Notes: generated from the sequence alone by a model not told the origin. DNA of 57,185 nt from UBA3206 sp964548855 (GCA_964548855.1 CAZJSR010000013.1:1-57185); one strand, 5' to 3'. Positions 25,794-34,691 are shown, counted from the first letter of the stretch. A program made the numbers and translations.

Positions 25794-27263
25794 ATGAAAA
25801 TTGATAACGTTAGAACTGGATTAACATTTGATGATGTACTTTTAGTACCTCAAAAATCAGAAATAGTTCCTGCACAAGTTACTTTAAAAACTAGATTAAC
25901 AAAGAACATTGAATTAAATATTCCGATCGTTTCAGCTGCGATGGATACAGTAACTGAATCAAAACTTGCGATTGCGTTAGCACGTGAAGGTGGAATTGGA
26001 TTTATTCACAAGAATATGTCAATTGAAAGACAAGCAAGAGAAGTAGAACTTGTTAAAAGAAATGAAAGTGGTATTGTAACAAAACCAATTACATTAAAAG
26101 AAACAAGCACTACATTAGATGCTTTTGACACAATTAATCAATATAATATATCAGGTCTTCCAATCGTAGATGATGAAAATCATTTACTTGGAATTATAAC
26201 TCATAGAGATTTAAAATATTTAACACCAGATGAAACACCTATAACAAAGGTTATGACTAAGGGTAAATTAATTACTGCAAAATCAGGAATTTCTTTAGAA
26301 GAAGCTAAAGAAATTTTATGGGATAATAGAATTGAAAAATTACCAATTGTAGATGATGAAAATCACCTAGTTGGTTTAATTACTATTAAAGATATTGATA
26401 ATGCACAAAGTTATCCTAATGCTTGTAGAGACTCTAAAGGTCGCTTAAGATGTGGAGCTGCAGTTGGAATTGGTGCAGATATGCTTGATAGAGTAAAAGC
26501 TTTAGTTGAAGCAGGTGTAGATGTTATTACTGTAGATAGTGCACACGGACATAGTAAGAATGTAATCGAGGCAGTAAAAGCTATTAGAGCTAATTTCCCT
26601 AACTTAGATTTAATTGCAGGAAATATCGTTACAGCAGAAGCTGCGAAGGCTTTAGTTGATGCAGGTGCTAATACTGTAAAAGTAGGAATTGGACCAGGAA
26701 GTATATGTACTACTCGTGTTGTTGCGGGAGTTGGTGTACCACAAGTTACAGCTGTAAATGATGTTGCTGAATTCTTACATGAATATAATAAAGACGCATG
26801 TGTAATCGCTGATGGTGGATTAAAATTATCAGGTGATGTTGTAAAAGCATTAGCTGCAGGTGGAAACTGTGTAATGTTAGGTTCATTACTTGCAGGTTGT
26901 ACTGAAGCTCCAGGAGATGAAGTTATTTTCCAAGGTCGTAGATATAAGGTATATGTAGGAATGGGTTCATTAGCTGCAATGAAGAGAGGATCTGCAGATC
27001 GTTATTTCCAATCTAAGACAACTACAGCTAAGAAATTAGTACCAGAAGGTATTGAAGGACGTGTTGCTTATAAGGGTGCATTAAGTGATACTATTTATCA
27101 ATTATGTGGTGGTATTAAAGCAGGTATGGGATACTGTGGAGCTGCTACTATTGATGAATTACAAGAAAAGGCTGTATTTATTAGAATTACAAATGCTGGT
27201 CTTAAAGAATCACATCCACATGATGTTGATATAACAGTTGAAGCACCAAATTATACTAAATAA
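25794..27263 (+). CDS. guaB: IMP dehydrogenase, canonical bacterial type
   Basis: Oxidises IMP to XMP with NAD. 489 aa: barrel, CBS pair at about residues 90-205, catalytic Cys305 in GPGSICTTR, flap MGSLAAMKRGSADRYFQ with Arg403-Tyr404. This is the standard bacterial enzyme placed next to guaA. The window also encodes the T. foetus-type isozyme at 10108, which differs in flap sequence. The start is one base beyond the purB stop, with TTGGAGGA as ribosome site. Confidence 0.97.
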   Translation: MKIDNVRTGLTFDDVLLVPQKSEIVPAQVTLKTRLTKNIELNIPIVSAAMDTVTESKLAIALAREGGIGFIHKNMSIERQAREVELVKRNESGIVTKPITLKETSTTLDAFDTINQYNISGLPIVDDENHLLGIITHRDLKYLTPDETPITKVMTKGKLITAKSGISLEEAKEILWDNRIEKLPIVDDENHLVGLITIKDIDNAQSYPNACRDSKGRLRCGAAVGIGADMLDRVKALVEAGVDVITVDSAHGHSKNVIEAVKAIRANFPNLDLIAGNIVTAEAAKALVDAGANTVKVGIGPGSICTTRVVAGVGVPQVTAVNDVAEFLHEYNKDACVIADGGLKLSGDVVKALAAGGNCVMLGSLLAGCTEAPGDEVIFQGRRYKVYVGMGSLAAMKRGSADRYFQSKTTTAKKLVPEGIEGRVAYKGALSDTIYQLCGGIKAGMGYCGAATIDELQEKAVFIRITNAGLKESHPHDVDITVEAPNYTK

Positions 27264-27276
27264 AAGGAGGAAACTT

Positions 27277-28824
27277 ATGCAAAATGAAAAAGTTCTTGTA
27301 TTAGATTTTGGTGGGCAATATAATCAATTAATCGCAAGACGTGTAAGAGAATGTAATGTTTATTGTGAGGTTCATCCTTATAATATGAGCATTGATAAAA
27401 TTCGCGAATTTAATGCAAAAGGTATTATATTTACAGGTGGACCTAATAGTGTTTTTGGAGAGGATTCACCAAAAATTGATAAAGAAGTATTTGAATTAGG
27501 AATTCCAGTACTTGGAATTTGTTATGGATGTCAATATACTGCATATACATTTGGTGGAGAAGTTAAAACAGCTCCAACAAGTGAATATGGAAAAACTTTA
27601 GTTGATGTTGATACAAATAGTCTATTATTTAAAAATGTTTCAAATAAAACAACTGTATGGATGAGTCATACTGATTATGTTGCATCTGTACCAGAAGGAT
27701 TTAAGATTACAGGTCATACACCAGTTTGTCCTGTTGCGGCAATGGAAAATACTGATAAGAAGATTTATGCAGTACAATTCCATCCAGAAGTAATGCATTC
27801 TTTGGAAGGAATGCAAATGCTTAAGAATTTCGTTTATGAAGTTTGTGGATGTAGTGGTGATTGGAAAATGAGTGATTTTACAAAATCTACTATTGAATCT
27901 TTAAAAGAAAAAATCGGAAATGGTAAAGTATTATGTGCTTTATCAGGTGGAGTAGATTCATCTGTTGCGGCAGTTTTATTGTCAAAAGCTATCGGTAAGC
28001 AATTAACATGTGTATTTGTTGATCATGGTCTTCTTCGTAAGAACGAAGGTGATGAAGTTGAGGCTGTATTCGGACCAAATGGACCTTATTCACTTAACTT
28101 TATTCGTGTTAATGCACAAGAAAGATTTTATAAAAAACTTGAGGGTGTAACAGAACCTGAACGTAAGAGAAAAATAATAGGCGAAGAATTCATTAGAGTA
28201 TTTGAAGAAGAAGCTAAGAAAATAGGTGAGGTTGATTTCTTAGTACAAGGAACAATTTATCCAGATGTTATAGAATCAGGTCTTGGAAAGAGCGCAACAA
28301 TAAAGTCACATCATAACGTTGGTGGACTTCCTTCAGTTGTAAATTTTAAAGAAATAGTTGAACCTTTAAGATTATTATTTAAAGATGAGGTTCGTAAAGT
28401 AGGATTAGAATTAGGAATTCCTGAATACTTAGTTTATCGTCAACCATTCCCAGGTCCTGGACTTGGTATTAGAATTATCGGTGAAGTAACAGCAGAAAAG
28501 GTTAAAATAGTTCAAGATGCAGACTATATTTTCCGTGAAGAAATTGCTAAGGCGGGTGTAGATAAATCTTGTAATTTAGGTCAATATTTTGCAGCTTTAT
28601 CAAATATGCGCAGTGTTGGTGTTATGGGTGATTTTAGAACATATGATTATGCAATTGTATTAAGAGCAGTTCAAACATCAGACTTTATGACAGCAGATTG
28701 GGCACGTATTCCATATGATGTAATAGATGTTATATCAAGAAGAATTGTAAACGAAGTACGTGGGGTTAATAGAGTACTTGTTGACTGCACATCAAAACCA
28801 CCTGCAACAATTGAGTTGGAGTAA
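27277..28824 (+). CDS. guaA: GMP synthase, glutamine-hydrolysing
   Basis: Aminates XMP to GMP with glutamine and ATP, completing the GMP branch. 515 aa: class I glutaminase (residues 1-195) with nucleophile Cys82 in GICYGCQ and FHPEV; ATP pyrophosphatase domain with SGGVDSSV; and a C-terminal dimerisation domain with RQPFPGPGLGIRI and ending KPPATIELE. The ATG at 27277 lies behind AAAGGAGG directly after guaB; an upstream TTG in guaB is rejected. Confidence 0.97.
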   Translation: MQNEKVLVLDFGGQYNQLIARRVRECNVYCEVHPYNMSIDKIREFNAKGIIFTGGPNSVFGEDSPKIDKEVFELGIPVLGICYGCQYTAYTFGGEVKTAPTSEYGKTLVDVDTNSLLFKNVSNKTTVWMSHTDYVASVPEGFKITGHTPVCPVAAMENTDKKIYAVQFHPEVMHSLEGMQMLKNFVYEVCGCSGDWKMSDFTKSTIESLKEKIGNGKVLCALSGGVDSSVAAVLLSKAIGKQLTCVFVDHGLLRKNEGDEVEAVFGPNGPYSLNFIRVNAQERFYKKLEGVTEPERKRKIIGEEFIRVFEEEAKKIGEVDFLVQGTIYPDVIESGLGKSATIKSHHNVGGLPSVVNFKEIVEPLRLLFKDEVRKVGLELGIPEYLVYRQPFPGPGLGIRIIGEVTAEKVKIVQDADYIFREEIAKAGVDKSCNLGQYFAALSNMRSVGVMGDFRTYDYAIVLRAVQTSDFMTADWARIPYDVIDVISRRIVNEVRGVNRVLVDCTSKPPATIELE

Positions 28825-28825
28825 T

Positions 28826-29065
28826 ATGAGTTTTTCTGATATAAAAGAAAATAAATATTATTTTAGTATTATACTAGCATATTCGTTTATACTAGGTGTA
28901 GTATATGGGTACTGGATTTATGCATCTGAAAAGCCTTTATGGATAGCATTATTAGTAGGTATTGGTATATTTGTTATTGGAATTATTATTGCATTTATGT
29001 ACATACTATATTGTGTTAAAAAAAAGAAAAACATATCTATTGATAATGAAAATCAAATTAATTAA
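28826..29065 (+). CDS. Small two-helix membrane protein
   Basis: 79 aa, starting one base after the guaA stop. Two hydrophobic helices (about residues 12-32 and 38-62) are followed by a basic cytoplasmic tail KKKKN. No family recognised. It is the last gene of the purine operon before the terminator at 29073; nothing in the sequence ties it to purines beyond its position. Confidence 0.65.
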   Translation: MSFSDIKENKYYFSIILAYSFILGVVYGYWIYASEKPLWIALLVGIGIFVIGIIIAFMYILYCVKKKKNISIDNENQIN

Positions 29066-29072
29066 AAAAAAT

Positions 29073-29102
29073 GACATGTTCATTATGAATATGTCTTTTT
29101 TT
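29073..29102 (+). terminator. Terminator of the purine operon
   Basis: GACATGTTC, loop ATTAT, GAATATGTC (one G-U), followed by seven Ts. Confidence 0.9.
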
Positions 29103-29127
29103 ATGGTAAAATAAAAAATGAAATAAA

Positions 29128-29161
29128 TACCAATAAATTTTAATATTAATTTGTTATAAGG
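29128..29161 (+). promoter_or_regulatory. Shared two-part motif upstream of ECF sigma gene
   Basis: TACCAATAAA, 13 bases, TTGTTATAAGG. The same parts with the same spacing occur at 30826-30859 before the pectate lyase gene (one base different). A promoter read by the sigma factor is the simplest reading. Caveat: the second part lies only 10 bases before the sigma ATG and its AAGG could serve as ribosome site. Confidence 0.5.
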
Positions 29162-29171
29162 ATGTGAGAAG

Positions 29172-29675
29172 ATGAAATTAGATGAAATAATCGAAGAATT
29201 TAGAGAATGTAATTATACTAATTTTGATTATTTTTATAATGAAACTAAGAAAAATGTCTTCTTCTCTATTGCTGCAATAATAAAAGATAGAAGCGTTATA
29301 GATGATCTTATGCAAGATACTTATCTAAAGTTTTTAGAGAACATAGATAAGTATAAAAAGAATACTAATATAAATGCTTATTTATCTACTATTGCGCATA
29401 ACATTAGTATTAATTATTATAATAAAGAAAAACGTGTTGTGCGTAATGATGAGGTAATTGATTATATTCAAGATAAAAACAATGATCCTTATGATGAAAT
29501 AGAAGTGATAGAATTGCTCAAGGATTTATCTGATATTGAAAGAGAGATTGTTGTTTTACATGTTATTAATGAACTTAAGTTCAAAGATATCGCAAATATT
29601 GTTAATAAACCTCTTGGTACAGTACTTTGGATTTATAATAAAGCTATAGGATTTTTAAGAAAAAAAGGTAGGTGA
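29172..29675 (+). CDS. ECF-type sigma-70 factor
   Basis: 167 aa alternative sigma factor. Region 2 spans about residues 17-95 (SVIDDLMQDTYLKFLENI is the -10-binding helix area, INAYLSTIAHNISINYYN its continuation). Region 4 spans about 112-165 (LSDIEREIVVLHVINELKFKDIANIV, then the HTH). Region 3 is missing, as in ECF factors. The next gene, a membrane protein, starts five bases after the stop and is the likely anti-sigma factor. A two-part motif upstream recurs before the pectate lyase gene, suggesting autoregulation and a target. Confidence 0.88.
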   Translation: MKLDEIIEEFRECNYTNFDYFYNETKKNVFFSIAAIIKDRSVIDDLMQDTYLKFLENIDKYKKNTNINAYLSTIAHNISINYYNKEKRVVRNDEVIDYIQDKNNDPYDEIEVIELLKDLSDIEREIVVLHVINELKFKDIANIVNKPLGTVLWIYNKAIGFLRKKGR

Positions 29676-29680
29676 TAGTT

Positions 29681-30688
29681 ATGAAAGATATAAAGAAAAT
29701 GTTAATAGAATCAGCAAAGAAACAAGAAGTTCATAACCTATCACAAGATATTATTAGTAAGGTCGATACTTCTAAGGTCAATATGGAATATATTCCAATA
29801 AGTAGAAAATCATTTCTTCCTCGAATAACATCTTTAATTACATGTATGGCATCAATTCTTGCGGTTGTGTTAATATTAATGTTTGGGATAAGAACTAATA
29901 AATTAGAAGCTCCAGAAATAGATAATGATGATAAATCAGATATTAATATTCCAAATGAAGAATTAGATTTGCCAAATGCAAATGTAATATTAGAAGAATA
30001 TGTAGTTGATACATATGCGCTTGTTAATATTGCACTATCATCAATTATTAATGAGGAAGTTAATCCAACTAGTGAAAATCTAACAGATCTACAGGAAAAA
30101 GAAATTATTGATAATCTTCATCCATATATGGCAAGTATTAGAAATATCTTAGACGAGACCAAATTGCAATATACTCAAGAAATAAGTAATGATAATAATG
30201 ATTATTTCAAGGAACATATTTCAATTAATGATGGAGTTAATGAATTTGAATTTTATTATACTGAAACATTAGTTAGTGAAAAAAATAACAATGGTAATTA
30301 TAAATCTAAATCAGAAATTAATGGTGTTATTATAGTAAAGGGATATGAATATAGTCTAGAGGGAAATAAGAAGGTTCAAAATGGTCAATTAGAGACAGAA
30401 CTTACAATTGCGATTTCACCTTGTGATATGATTAGATTAAAAAGAAAAACTGGAACATCATTAAATGAATATACTTATACTGAATATAAAAATTTAGATA
30501 AAGTAAAAGAAGTAAGAATTACTGAAAAAGTAGCTTCAGTATATTTTGAAATGAATTCTGAAAATATTGAGTTTAAAAAGAATGATGATATCATTTTAGG
30601 AACAATTAAAAGTCATAATGGTGATGAATTATATGTAAGTGGTAATAATTACCAATTTAAGAATTCAAAAAATACTTATCAAAAATAA
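29681..30688 (+). CDS. Probable membrane anti-sigma factor
   Basis: 335 aa with a short cytoplasmic N-terminus (residues 1-46), one transmembrane helix (47-69) and a large acidic extracytoplasmic domain (70-335). This is the topology of anti-sigma factors that sense envelope or extracellular signals, and its place behind an ECF sigma gene supports the role. I see no zinc-binding HxxxCxxC motif in the N-terminus. The outer domain is not recognisable and could be the sensor for pectin or its products (inference from the lyase downstream). ATG 29681 is chosen over GTG 29672, which overlaps the sigma stop. Confidence 0.7.
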   Translation: MKDIKKMLIESAKKQEVHNLSQDIISKVDTSKVNMEYIPISRKSFLPRITSLITCMASILAVVLILMFGIRTNKLEAPEIDNDDKSDINIPNEELDLPNANVILEEYVVDTYALVNIALSSIINEEVNPTSENLTDLQEKEIIDNLHPYMASIRNILDETKLQYTQEISNDNNDYFKEHISINDGVNEFEFYYTETLVSEKNNNGNYKSKSEINGVIIVKGYEYSLEGNKKVQNGQLETELTIAISPCDMIRLKRKTGTSLNEYTYTEYKNLDKVKEVRITEKVASVYFEMNSENIEFKKNDDIILGTIKSHNGDELYVSGNNYQFKNSKNTYQK

Positions 30689-30727
30689 GATGTAGTCGTA
30701 AATGAATTTTATTTCTTTTCAAAGATG

Positions 30728-30756
30728 GTTATTACCGTATTTATTACGGTAATAAC
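30728..30756. repeat. Perfect 12-bp hairpin after anti-sigma gene
   Basis: GTTATTACCGTA, loop TTTAT, TACGGTAATAAC. On the plus strand A-rich DNA follows, so it is not a classical forward terminator. On the minus strand it would be followed by Ts. Confidence 0.8.
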
Positions 30757-30775
30757 TAAGAAAAAAATATATACG

Positions 30776-30832
30776 ATTGGTAAAAAAACATTGCAAATAA
30801 AAAAAGTAATGTTTTTTTTATTTTTTACCAAT
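30776..30832. repeat. Long inverted repeat enclosing a terminator
   Basis: ATTGGTAAAAAAACATT (30776-30792) is the imperfect inverse of the segment ending in TTTTTTACCAAT (to 30832). The inner ACATT/AATGT stem followed by eight Ts can act as terminator for the sigma operon. The outer arm TACCAAT is also the first half of the motif shared with the sigma gene. Confidence 0.7.
30789..30819 (+). terminator. Likely terminator of sigma/anti-sigma operon
   Basis: ACATT/AATGT stem with a 15-nt A-rich loop and an eight-T tail. The short stem makes it modest unless the outer arms pair too. Confidence 0.55.
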
Positions 30833-30859
30833 AAAACTGATAAGTAAATTGTTAAAAGG
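30826..30859 (+). promoter_or_regulatory. Shared two-part motif upstream of pectate lyase
   Basis: TACCAATAAA, 13 bases, TTGTTAAAAGG, the same as at 29128-29161 apart from one base in the second part. Candidate ECF-sigma promoter with a start near 30866. Confidence 0.55.
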
Positions 30860-30871
30860 TTGTAAGATGCG

Positions 30872-30885
30872 TGAAAACGCTAACA
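30872..30885 (+). promoter_or_regulatory. cre site in pectate lyase leader
   Basis: TGAAAACGCTAACA matches the cre consensus TGWAARCGYTWNCW at all positions. It lies 19 bases before the ATG and downstream of the proposed promoter, a position typical of CcpA repression. Confidence 0.7.
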
Positions 30886-30904
30886 AAGAACGAGGAGAAT
30901 AGAA

Positions 30905-33900
30905 ATGAAGGCAAAAAAACTATTATTAGGATTAATGGTAGCCTCATTGGGATTAGGTCTTGCTGGATGTAAGACTGAAAAACCAACTGAAACACCAGAA
31001 GGTCCAACACAAAGTGATCAAACTCCATCAGGGCCATCAACTGGAGATACAACACCAAGTACACCATCAAATCCATCAACTGGAGATACGACACCAAGTA
31101 CACCGTCAAATCCATCAACAGGGGATACGACACCAAGTACACCGTCAAATCCGTCAACCGGAGATACGACACCAAGTACACCATCAAATCCATCAACTGG
31201 AGATACGTCAGGAAATATTTCTAATGGTGTATCAAGCGGAGCTATAGATTCTGGAAATGGAGAAATAGTGTCTGAAAGCAATGAATTAAATATTACAAGT
31301 TGTTCAGGTACTAGTGAAAGTGGATATGTTGAATACAACAAGGTAAATGGCGCAACAGGTTATGCTATTTACATTAAAGGTGGAAAGTATAGTGATTATA
31401 CTAAACTTGATTATAAGAATCAATATACTCAACAATTAACTAATGGAAAAATGAGAACTGATTTATTGGGATTAGGAAAGGGTACTTATTTAGTTAAGAT
31501 TGTTCCGATAATCAGTGCTGAAGATGAAACAAAATCATCAGTTTGTCGATTAGAAGTAGTTGAATATGATAGATCAGGATATGCTCACTTCAATAATACT
31601 GAAGGAGTAGGAGCATATAATGACGATGGTTCTTTAAAAGATAACGCGATTGTTATATATGTTACAGATAACAATAAGAATTCTGTTACTTTAACATATG
31701 GGGATAAAACAGTAAAAGGGATAGGAAATATTTTAAATTCAGCTGGACAAAAATGTCATGAAGCTGGTCATGAAAACGAATGTAAGAAAATATCAAAAGG
31801 TAAGACTTATTATGCTAAAGGAAATGAAAATGAAGGTATTATTAAGACATTAGCTGAAAATAATGTTCCGCTAGTAGTAAGATTTGTTGGATGTGTTTCT
31901 AATAGTGGATTATATAAGCAAGCTACATTTGATGCGAATAGTACTGGGTTAATAGAAGGTTTAACTTCTTATAGTTCAAATGACTTTGGTGGTACCGAAG
32001 GTGATAATGGGCATATGGCTCGTATGAAAAGTGGTAAGAATATCACACTTGAAGGTGTAGGTACTGATGCAGTAATCGATGGATGGGGTATTCATTTTAT
32101 GTGTGAATCATCAGCTCCAACACTTGGAAAGAATTTTGAAGTACGTAATATATGTTTTATGAATAATCCTGAAGATGCACTTGGTATGGAAGGTGTACAA
32201 AGTGGTAATTTAATTACTGCTGGTGTAGAAAGATGTTGGGTACACCATTCAACATTTTTAAAACCTACAATTTCATCTCCTGCTGAAAGTGATAAAGCAG
32301 ATGGCGATGGTTCATGTGATTTTAAACGTGGTCAATATTTTACTATGAGTTATTGTTATTATGAATATTGTCATAAAACTAATTTAATTGGTTCTAGTGA
32401 TGATTCATTACAATATAATATTTCATTCCATCATAGTGTTTGGTATAATTGTGGAAGTCGTATTCCATTATTAAGACAAGCAAATGTTCATTTCTATAAT
32501 AATTATATATATGGTGATTCTAATGATAGAAATGCGGATTTATCATATGCTACATCACTTCGTGCAAACTGTTATATGTATGCTGAAAATAATTATTATG
32601 AAGGATGCAAGAACTTAATGTCATCAAATGGTGGTTCTGGAGCTGCTAAACTTTATGGAAATATAATGGTTCAATGTTTTGGTGAACAAACTGGAGAAAT
32701 TGTTTCAAATAGAGAACAACGTGTTTCATCAAATTCTACATATAATGGAACTAGTTATGCAAACTTTGATACTAATGCAGATCTTTTCTATTATAATACA
32801 GCAAAGAAACAATCTGATTGTTATTTAACAACAGCTAAGATTGCGAGAGAAGAATGTATTAAATATGCAGGAAGTCAATATAGAACTGTTTTAAATAAAA
32901 CAACATTACCTTCTGATAATACAGATTTTAATATTGAAACACCTATAAAATCAGTTACAGTTCCATCAACAAATATTCTACCTACTTCAAAAACTTCAGG
33001 AGAGGTTAATGGAATTTACTGGGCAGGTTCATTACCAAATGCGCTAACTGGTTATACTTCTGGAAAAGTTAAATTCAGAGGAAAAGCCGCAACATTTAAA
33101 CTTGATACTTATGCAACTGTTACAATGGAATTTGTATCAGGTAGTACTGCAGCTCTTAATGATGGCGCTTTAGTAGGTCAAGATGGAACAGTTTATTTAA
33201 CTCAATCAGGCAGTGTGGTATTAGCACCTGGTATATATGTTATTGTATCTTGTCAAAAGGATAAGGATTCTACTATTTCAAATTTAATATTTGAAAAATA
33301 TGATTCAACGGCTTTAAAAGAGGGGTTAATTGAAGATTACAATAATGCATATAATAAGATACCAGCGCAAATTACATACACACCTGAATGTTATGAGTTG
33401 ATTAAGGATGCAGTAGATAAATATAATGCATTAGGAGATTATAAGTCAGAAGTATCTACTTCACCAGTACTAGCATATAATTCTTATGTAGCTTTAGGTG
33501 TTACTTATGTTGAAGACTTAATTGATGCGATAGGTGTAGTTGATGCAGGTTCTTATAATAAGATATTTGCAGCAAGAGATGCATATGATAAATTATTAAG
33601 TATCAGTCAAGATGTAGTTGTATCTAATTATGCAACATTACAACAAGCAGAAGTATCATATAAAGGATTTGCGGTAAATGCTTGTATAGATGCGATTAAT
33701 GCAATTGGAGAGGTTACTTTATCAAGTGAAACTTTAATATCAAAAGCAGAATCTCTTTATAATTCTTTAACAACAGAACAAAAAGCACTTGTTACAAATA
33801 GCAGTGTTTTACAACAAGCAAAAGAAAAATATACTAATTTACAAAAAGCTAATGCCATAGATATTCTTGCAAGAGAATGTGATCTTACATTAGCCTCTGA

Positions 33901-34573
33901 AATGTTACAAGTGATTTCAGAATTCAATAAGTTAACAGCAGAACAAAAAGCATTATTAACTGAATTAACAACTATTTCAAATATTAAAGTTCAATATACA
34001 AAAACTTTAATTGATGCAATAGGTGTTGTAACAAAGGATTCTAAAGAAGCAATTAATAAAGCAAGAGATATGTATGATTTATTAGATTCAAATGAAGTAA
34101 AAGCCGTTGGCGATGAATATAAATCAAAACTAGAGGCTGCAGAAGAAGCTATTAAGGGTATGGTTTTAGAATATACATATGTTAAAACATATACAGATAT
34201 TGATGGTCTTGCAAATGAAAAAACATATTCAGATGATATTATTTCATGTAAATTATCGGCTGTAGAAAAGGGATATTTAAAACTTAAACAAGGTAATGGC
34301 GATTATATTAATATTACGGGAGTAAATGGTTCAACAAAGGTTACTTTAATTATAAATGCCTCAGTTGATTCAAAAGAAATAAATGATGTTATGTTTGATG
34401 TAAACTATGCTGATAATACTAAAGAAACAAAAATTTTAAAAACAGCCAAAGATAAGGCTTATTCAGATTTGACTTTAGAGTTAGATGGAAAAACTATTAG
34501 TTCTATATCTATTAAGGGTATTACAGGTAGAAATTGTTTTATTACTTCTATAAAAGTTATTTATGAAAAATAA
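30905..34573 (+). CDS. Lipoprotein pectate lyase, PL1-like, multidomain
   Basis: 1222 aa surface lipoprotein: lipobox LGLAGC with Cys22, then a Pro/Thr/Ser linker with a 13-residue repeat (residues 44-100). A beta domain at about 115-215 is followed by a right-handed beta-helix at about 300-640. The latter shows the polysaccharide lyase family 1 pattern: CWVHHSTF, DGDGSCDFKRG, TNLIGSSD, then ISFHHSVWYNCGSRIPLLR, whose Arg (about 518) is the expected catalytic base, and ANVHFYNNYIYG. A beta-sandwich (about 690-800), four helical repeats of about 65 aa resembling FIVAR modules (about 865-1090) and a C-terminal beta domain, possibly carbohydrate-binding, follow. It should cut polygalacturonate at the cell surface. 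Behind a shared ECF motif and a cre site. Confidence 0.87.
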   Translation: MKAKKLLLGLMVASLGLGLAGCKTEKPTETPEGPTQSDQTPSGPSTGDTTPSTPSNPSTGDTTPSTPSNPSTGDTTPSTPSNPSTGDTTPSTPSNPSTGDTSGNISNGVSSGAIDSGNGEIVSESNELNITSCSGTSESGYVEYNKVNGATGYAIYIKGGKYSDYTKLDYKNQYTQQLTNGKMRTDLLGLGKGTYLVKIVPIISAEDETKSSVCRLEVVEYDRSGYAHFNNTEGVGAYNDDGSLKDNAIVIYVTDNNKNSVTLTYGDKTVKGIGNILNSAGQKCHEAGHENECKKISKGKTYYAKGNENEGIIKTLAENNVPLVVRFVGCVSNSGLYKQATFDANSTGLIEGLTSYSSNDFGGTEGDNGHMARMKSGKNITLEGVGTDAVIDGWGIHFMCESSAPTLGKNFEVRNICFMNNPEDALGMEGVQSGNLITAGVERCWVHHSTFLKPTISSPAESDKADGDGSCDFKRGQYFTMSYCYYEYCHKTNLIGSSDDSLQYNISFHHSVWYNCGSRIPLLRQANVHFYNNYIYGDSNDRNADLSYATSLRANCYMYAENNYYEGCKNLMSSNGGSGAAKLYGNIMVQCFGEQTGEIVSNREQRVSSNSTYNGTSYANFDTNADLFYYNTAKKQSDCYLTTAKIAREECIKYAGSQYRTVLNKTTLPSDNTDFNIETPIKSVTVPSTNILPTSKTSGEVNGIYWAGSLPNALTGYTSGKVKFRGKAATFKLDTYATVTMEFVSGSTAALNDGALVGQDGTVYLTQSGSVVLAPGIYVIVSCQKDKDSTISNLIFEKYDSTALKEGLIEDYNNAYNKIPAQITYTPECYELIKDAVDKYNALGDYKSEVSTSPVLAYNSYVALGVTYVEDLIDAIGVVDAGSYNKIFAARDAYDKLLSISQDVVVSNYATLQQAEVSYKGFAVNACIDAINAIGEVTLSSETLISKAESLYNSLTTEQKALVTNSSVLQQAKEKYTNLQKANAIDILARECDLTLASEMLQVISEFNKLTAEQKALLTELTTISNIKVQYTKTLIDAIGVVTKDSKEAINKARDMYDLLDSNEVKAVGDEYKSKLEAAEEAIKGMVLEYTYVKTYTDIDGLANEKTYSDDIISCKLSAVEKGYLKLKQGNGDYINITGVNGSTKVTLIINASVDSKEINDVMFDVNYADNTKETKILKTAKDKAYSDLTLELDGKTISSISIKGITGRNCFITSIKVIYEK
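31034..31210 (+). repeat. 39-bp tandem repeat in lyase linker
   Basis: Four full copies (31034, 31073, 31112, 31151) and one partial copy of a 39-bp unit encoding PSTGDTTPSTPSN. Copies differ only by a few mainly synonymous changes, so the array is recent or homogenised. It may vary in number between strains. Confidence 0.95.
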
Positions 34574-34581
34574 CATTAGAT

Positions 34582-34611
34582 AAGACCGAGAAAAATCCTC
34601 GGTCTTTTTTT
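34582..34611 (+). terminator. Terminator of pectate lyase gene
   Basis: AAGACCGAG, 7-nt loop, CTCGGTCTT followed by Ts. Confidence 0.92.
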
Positions 34612-34691
34612 AAATATTATTTTAAATATTAAATAAAATAAATAATTATATATTCAAATATTAAAACCATCTTTAATTTTGAATTTTGTAA

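Noticed and set aside
27238..27276. Upstream TTG start for guaA
   Set aside because: It lies inside guaB and would put the excellent AAAGGAGG site within the coding sequence.
30852..31341. Three long overlapping frames over the lyase linker repeat (two minus, one plus)
   Set aside because: They arise because a 39-bp in-frame repeat stays open in every frame. They have low-complexity products and no ribosome sites.
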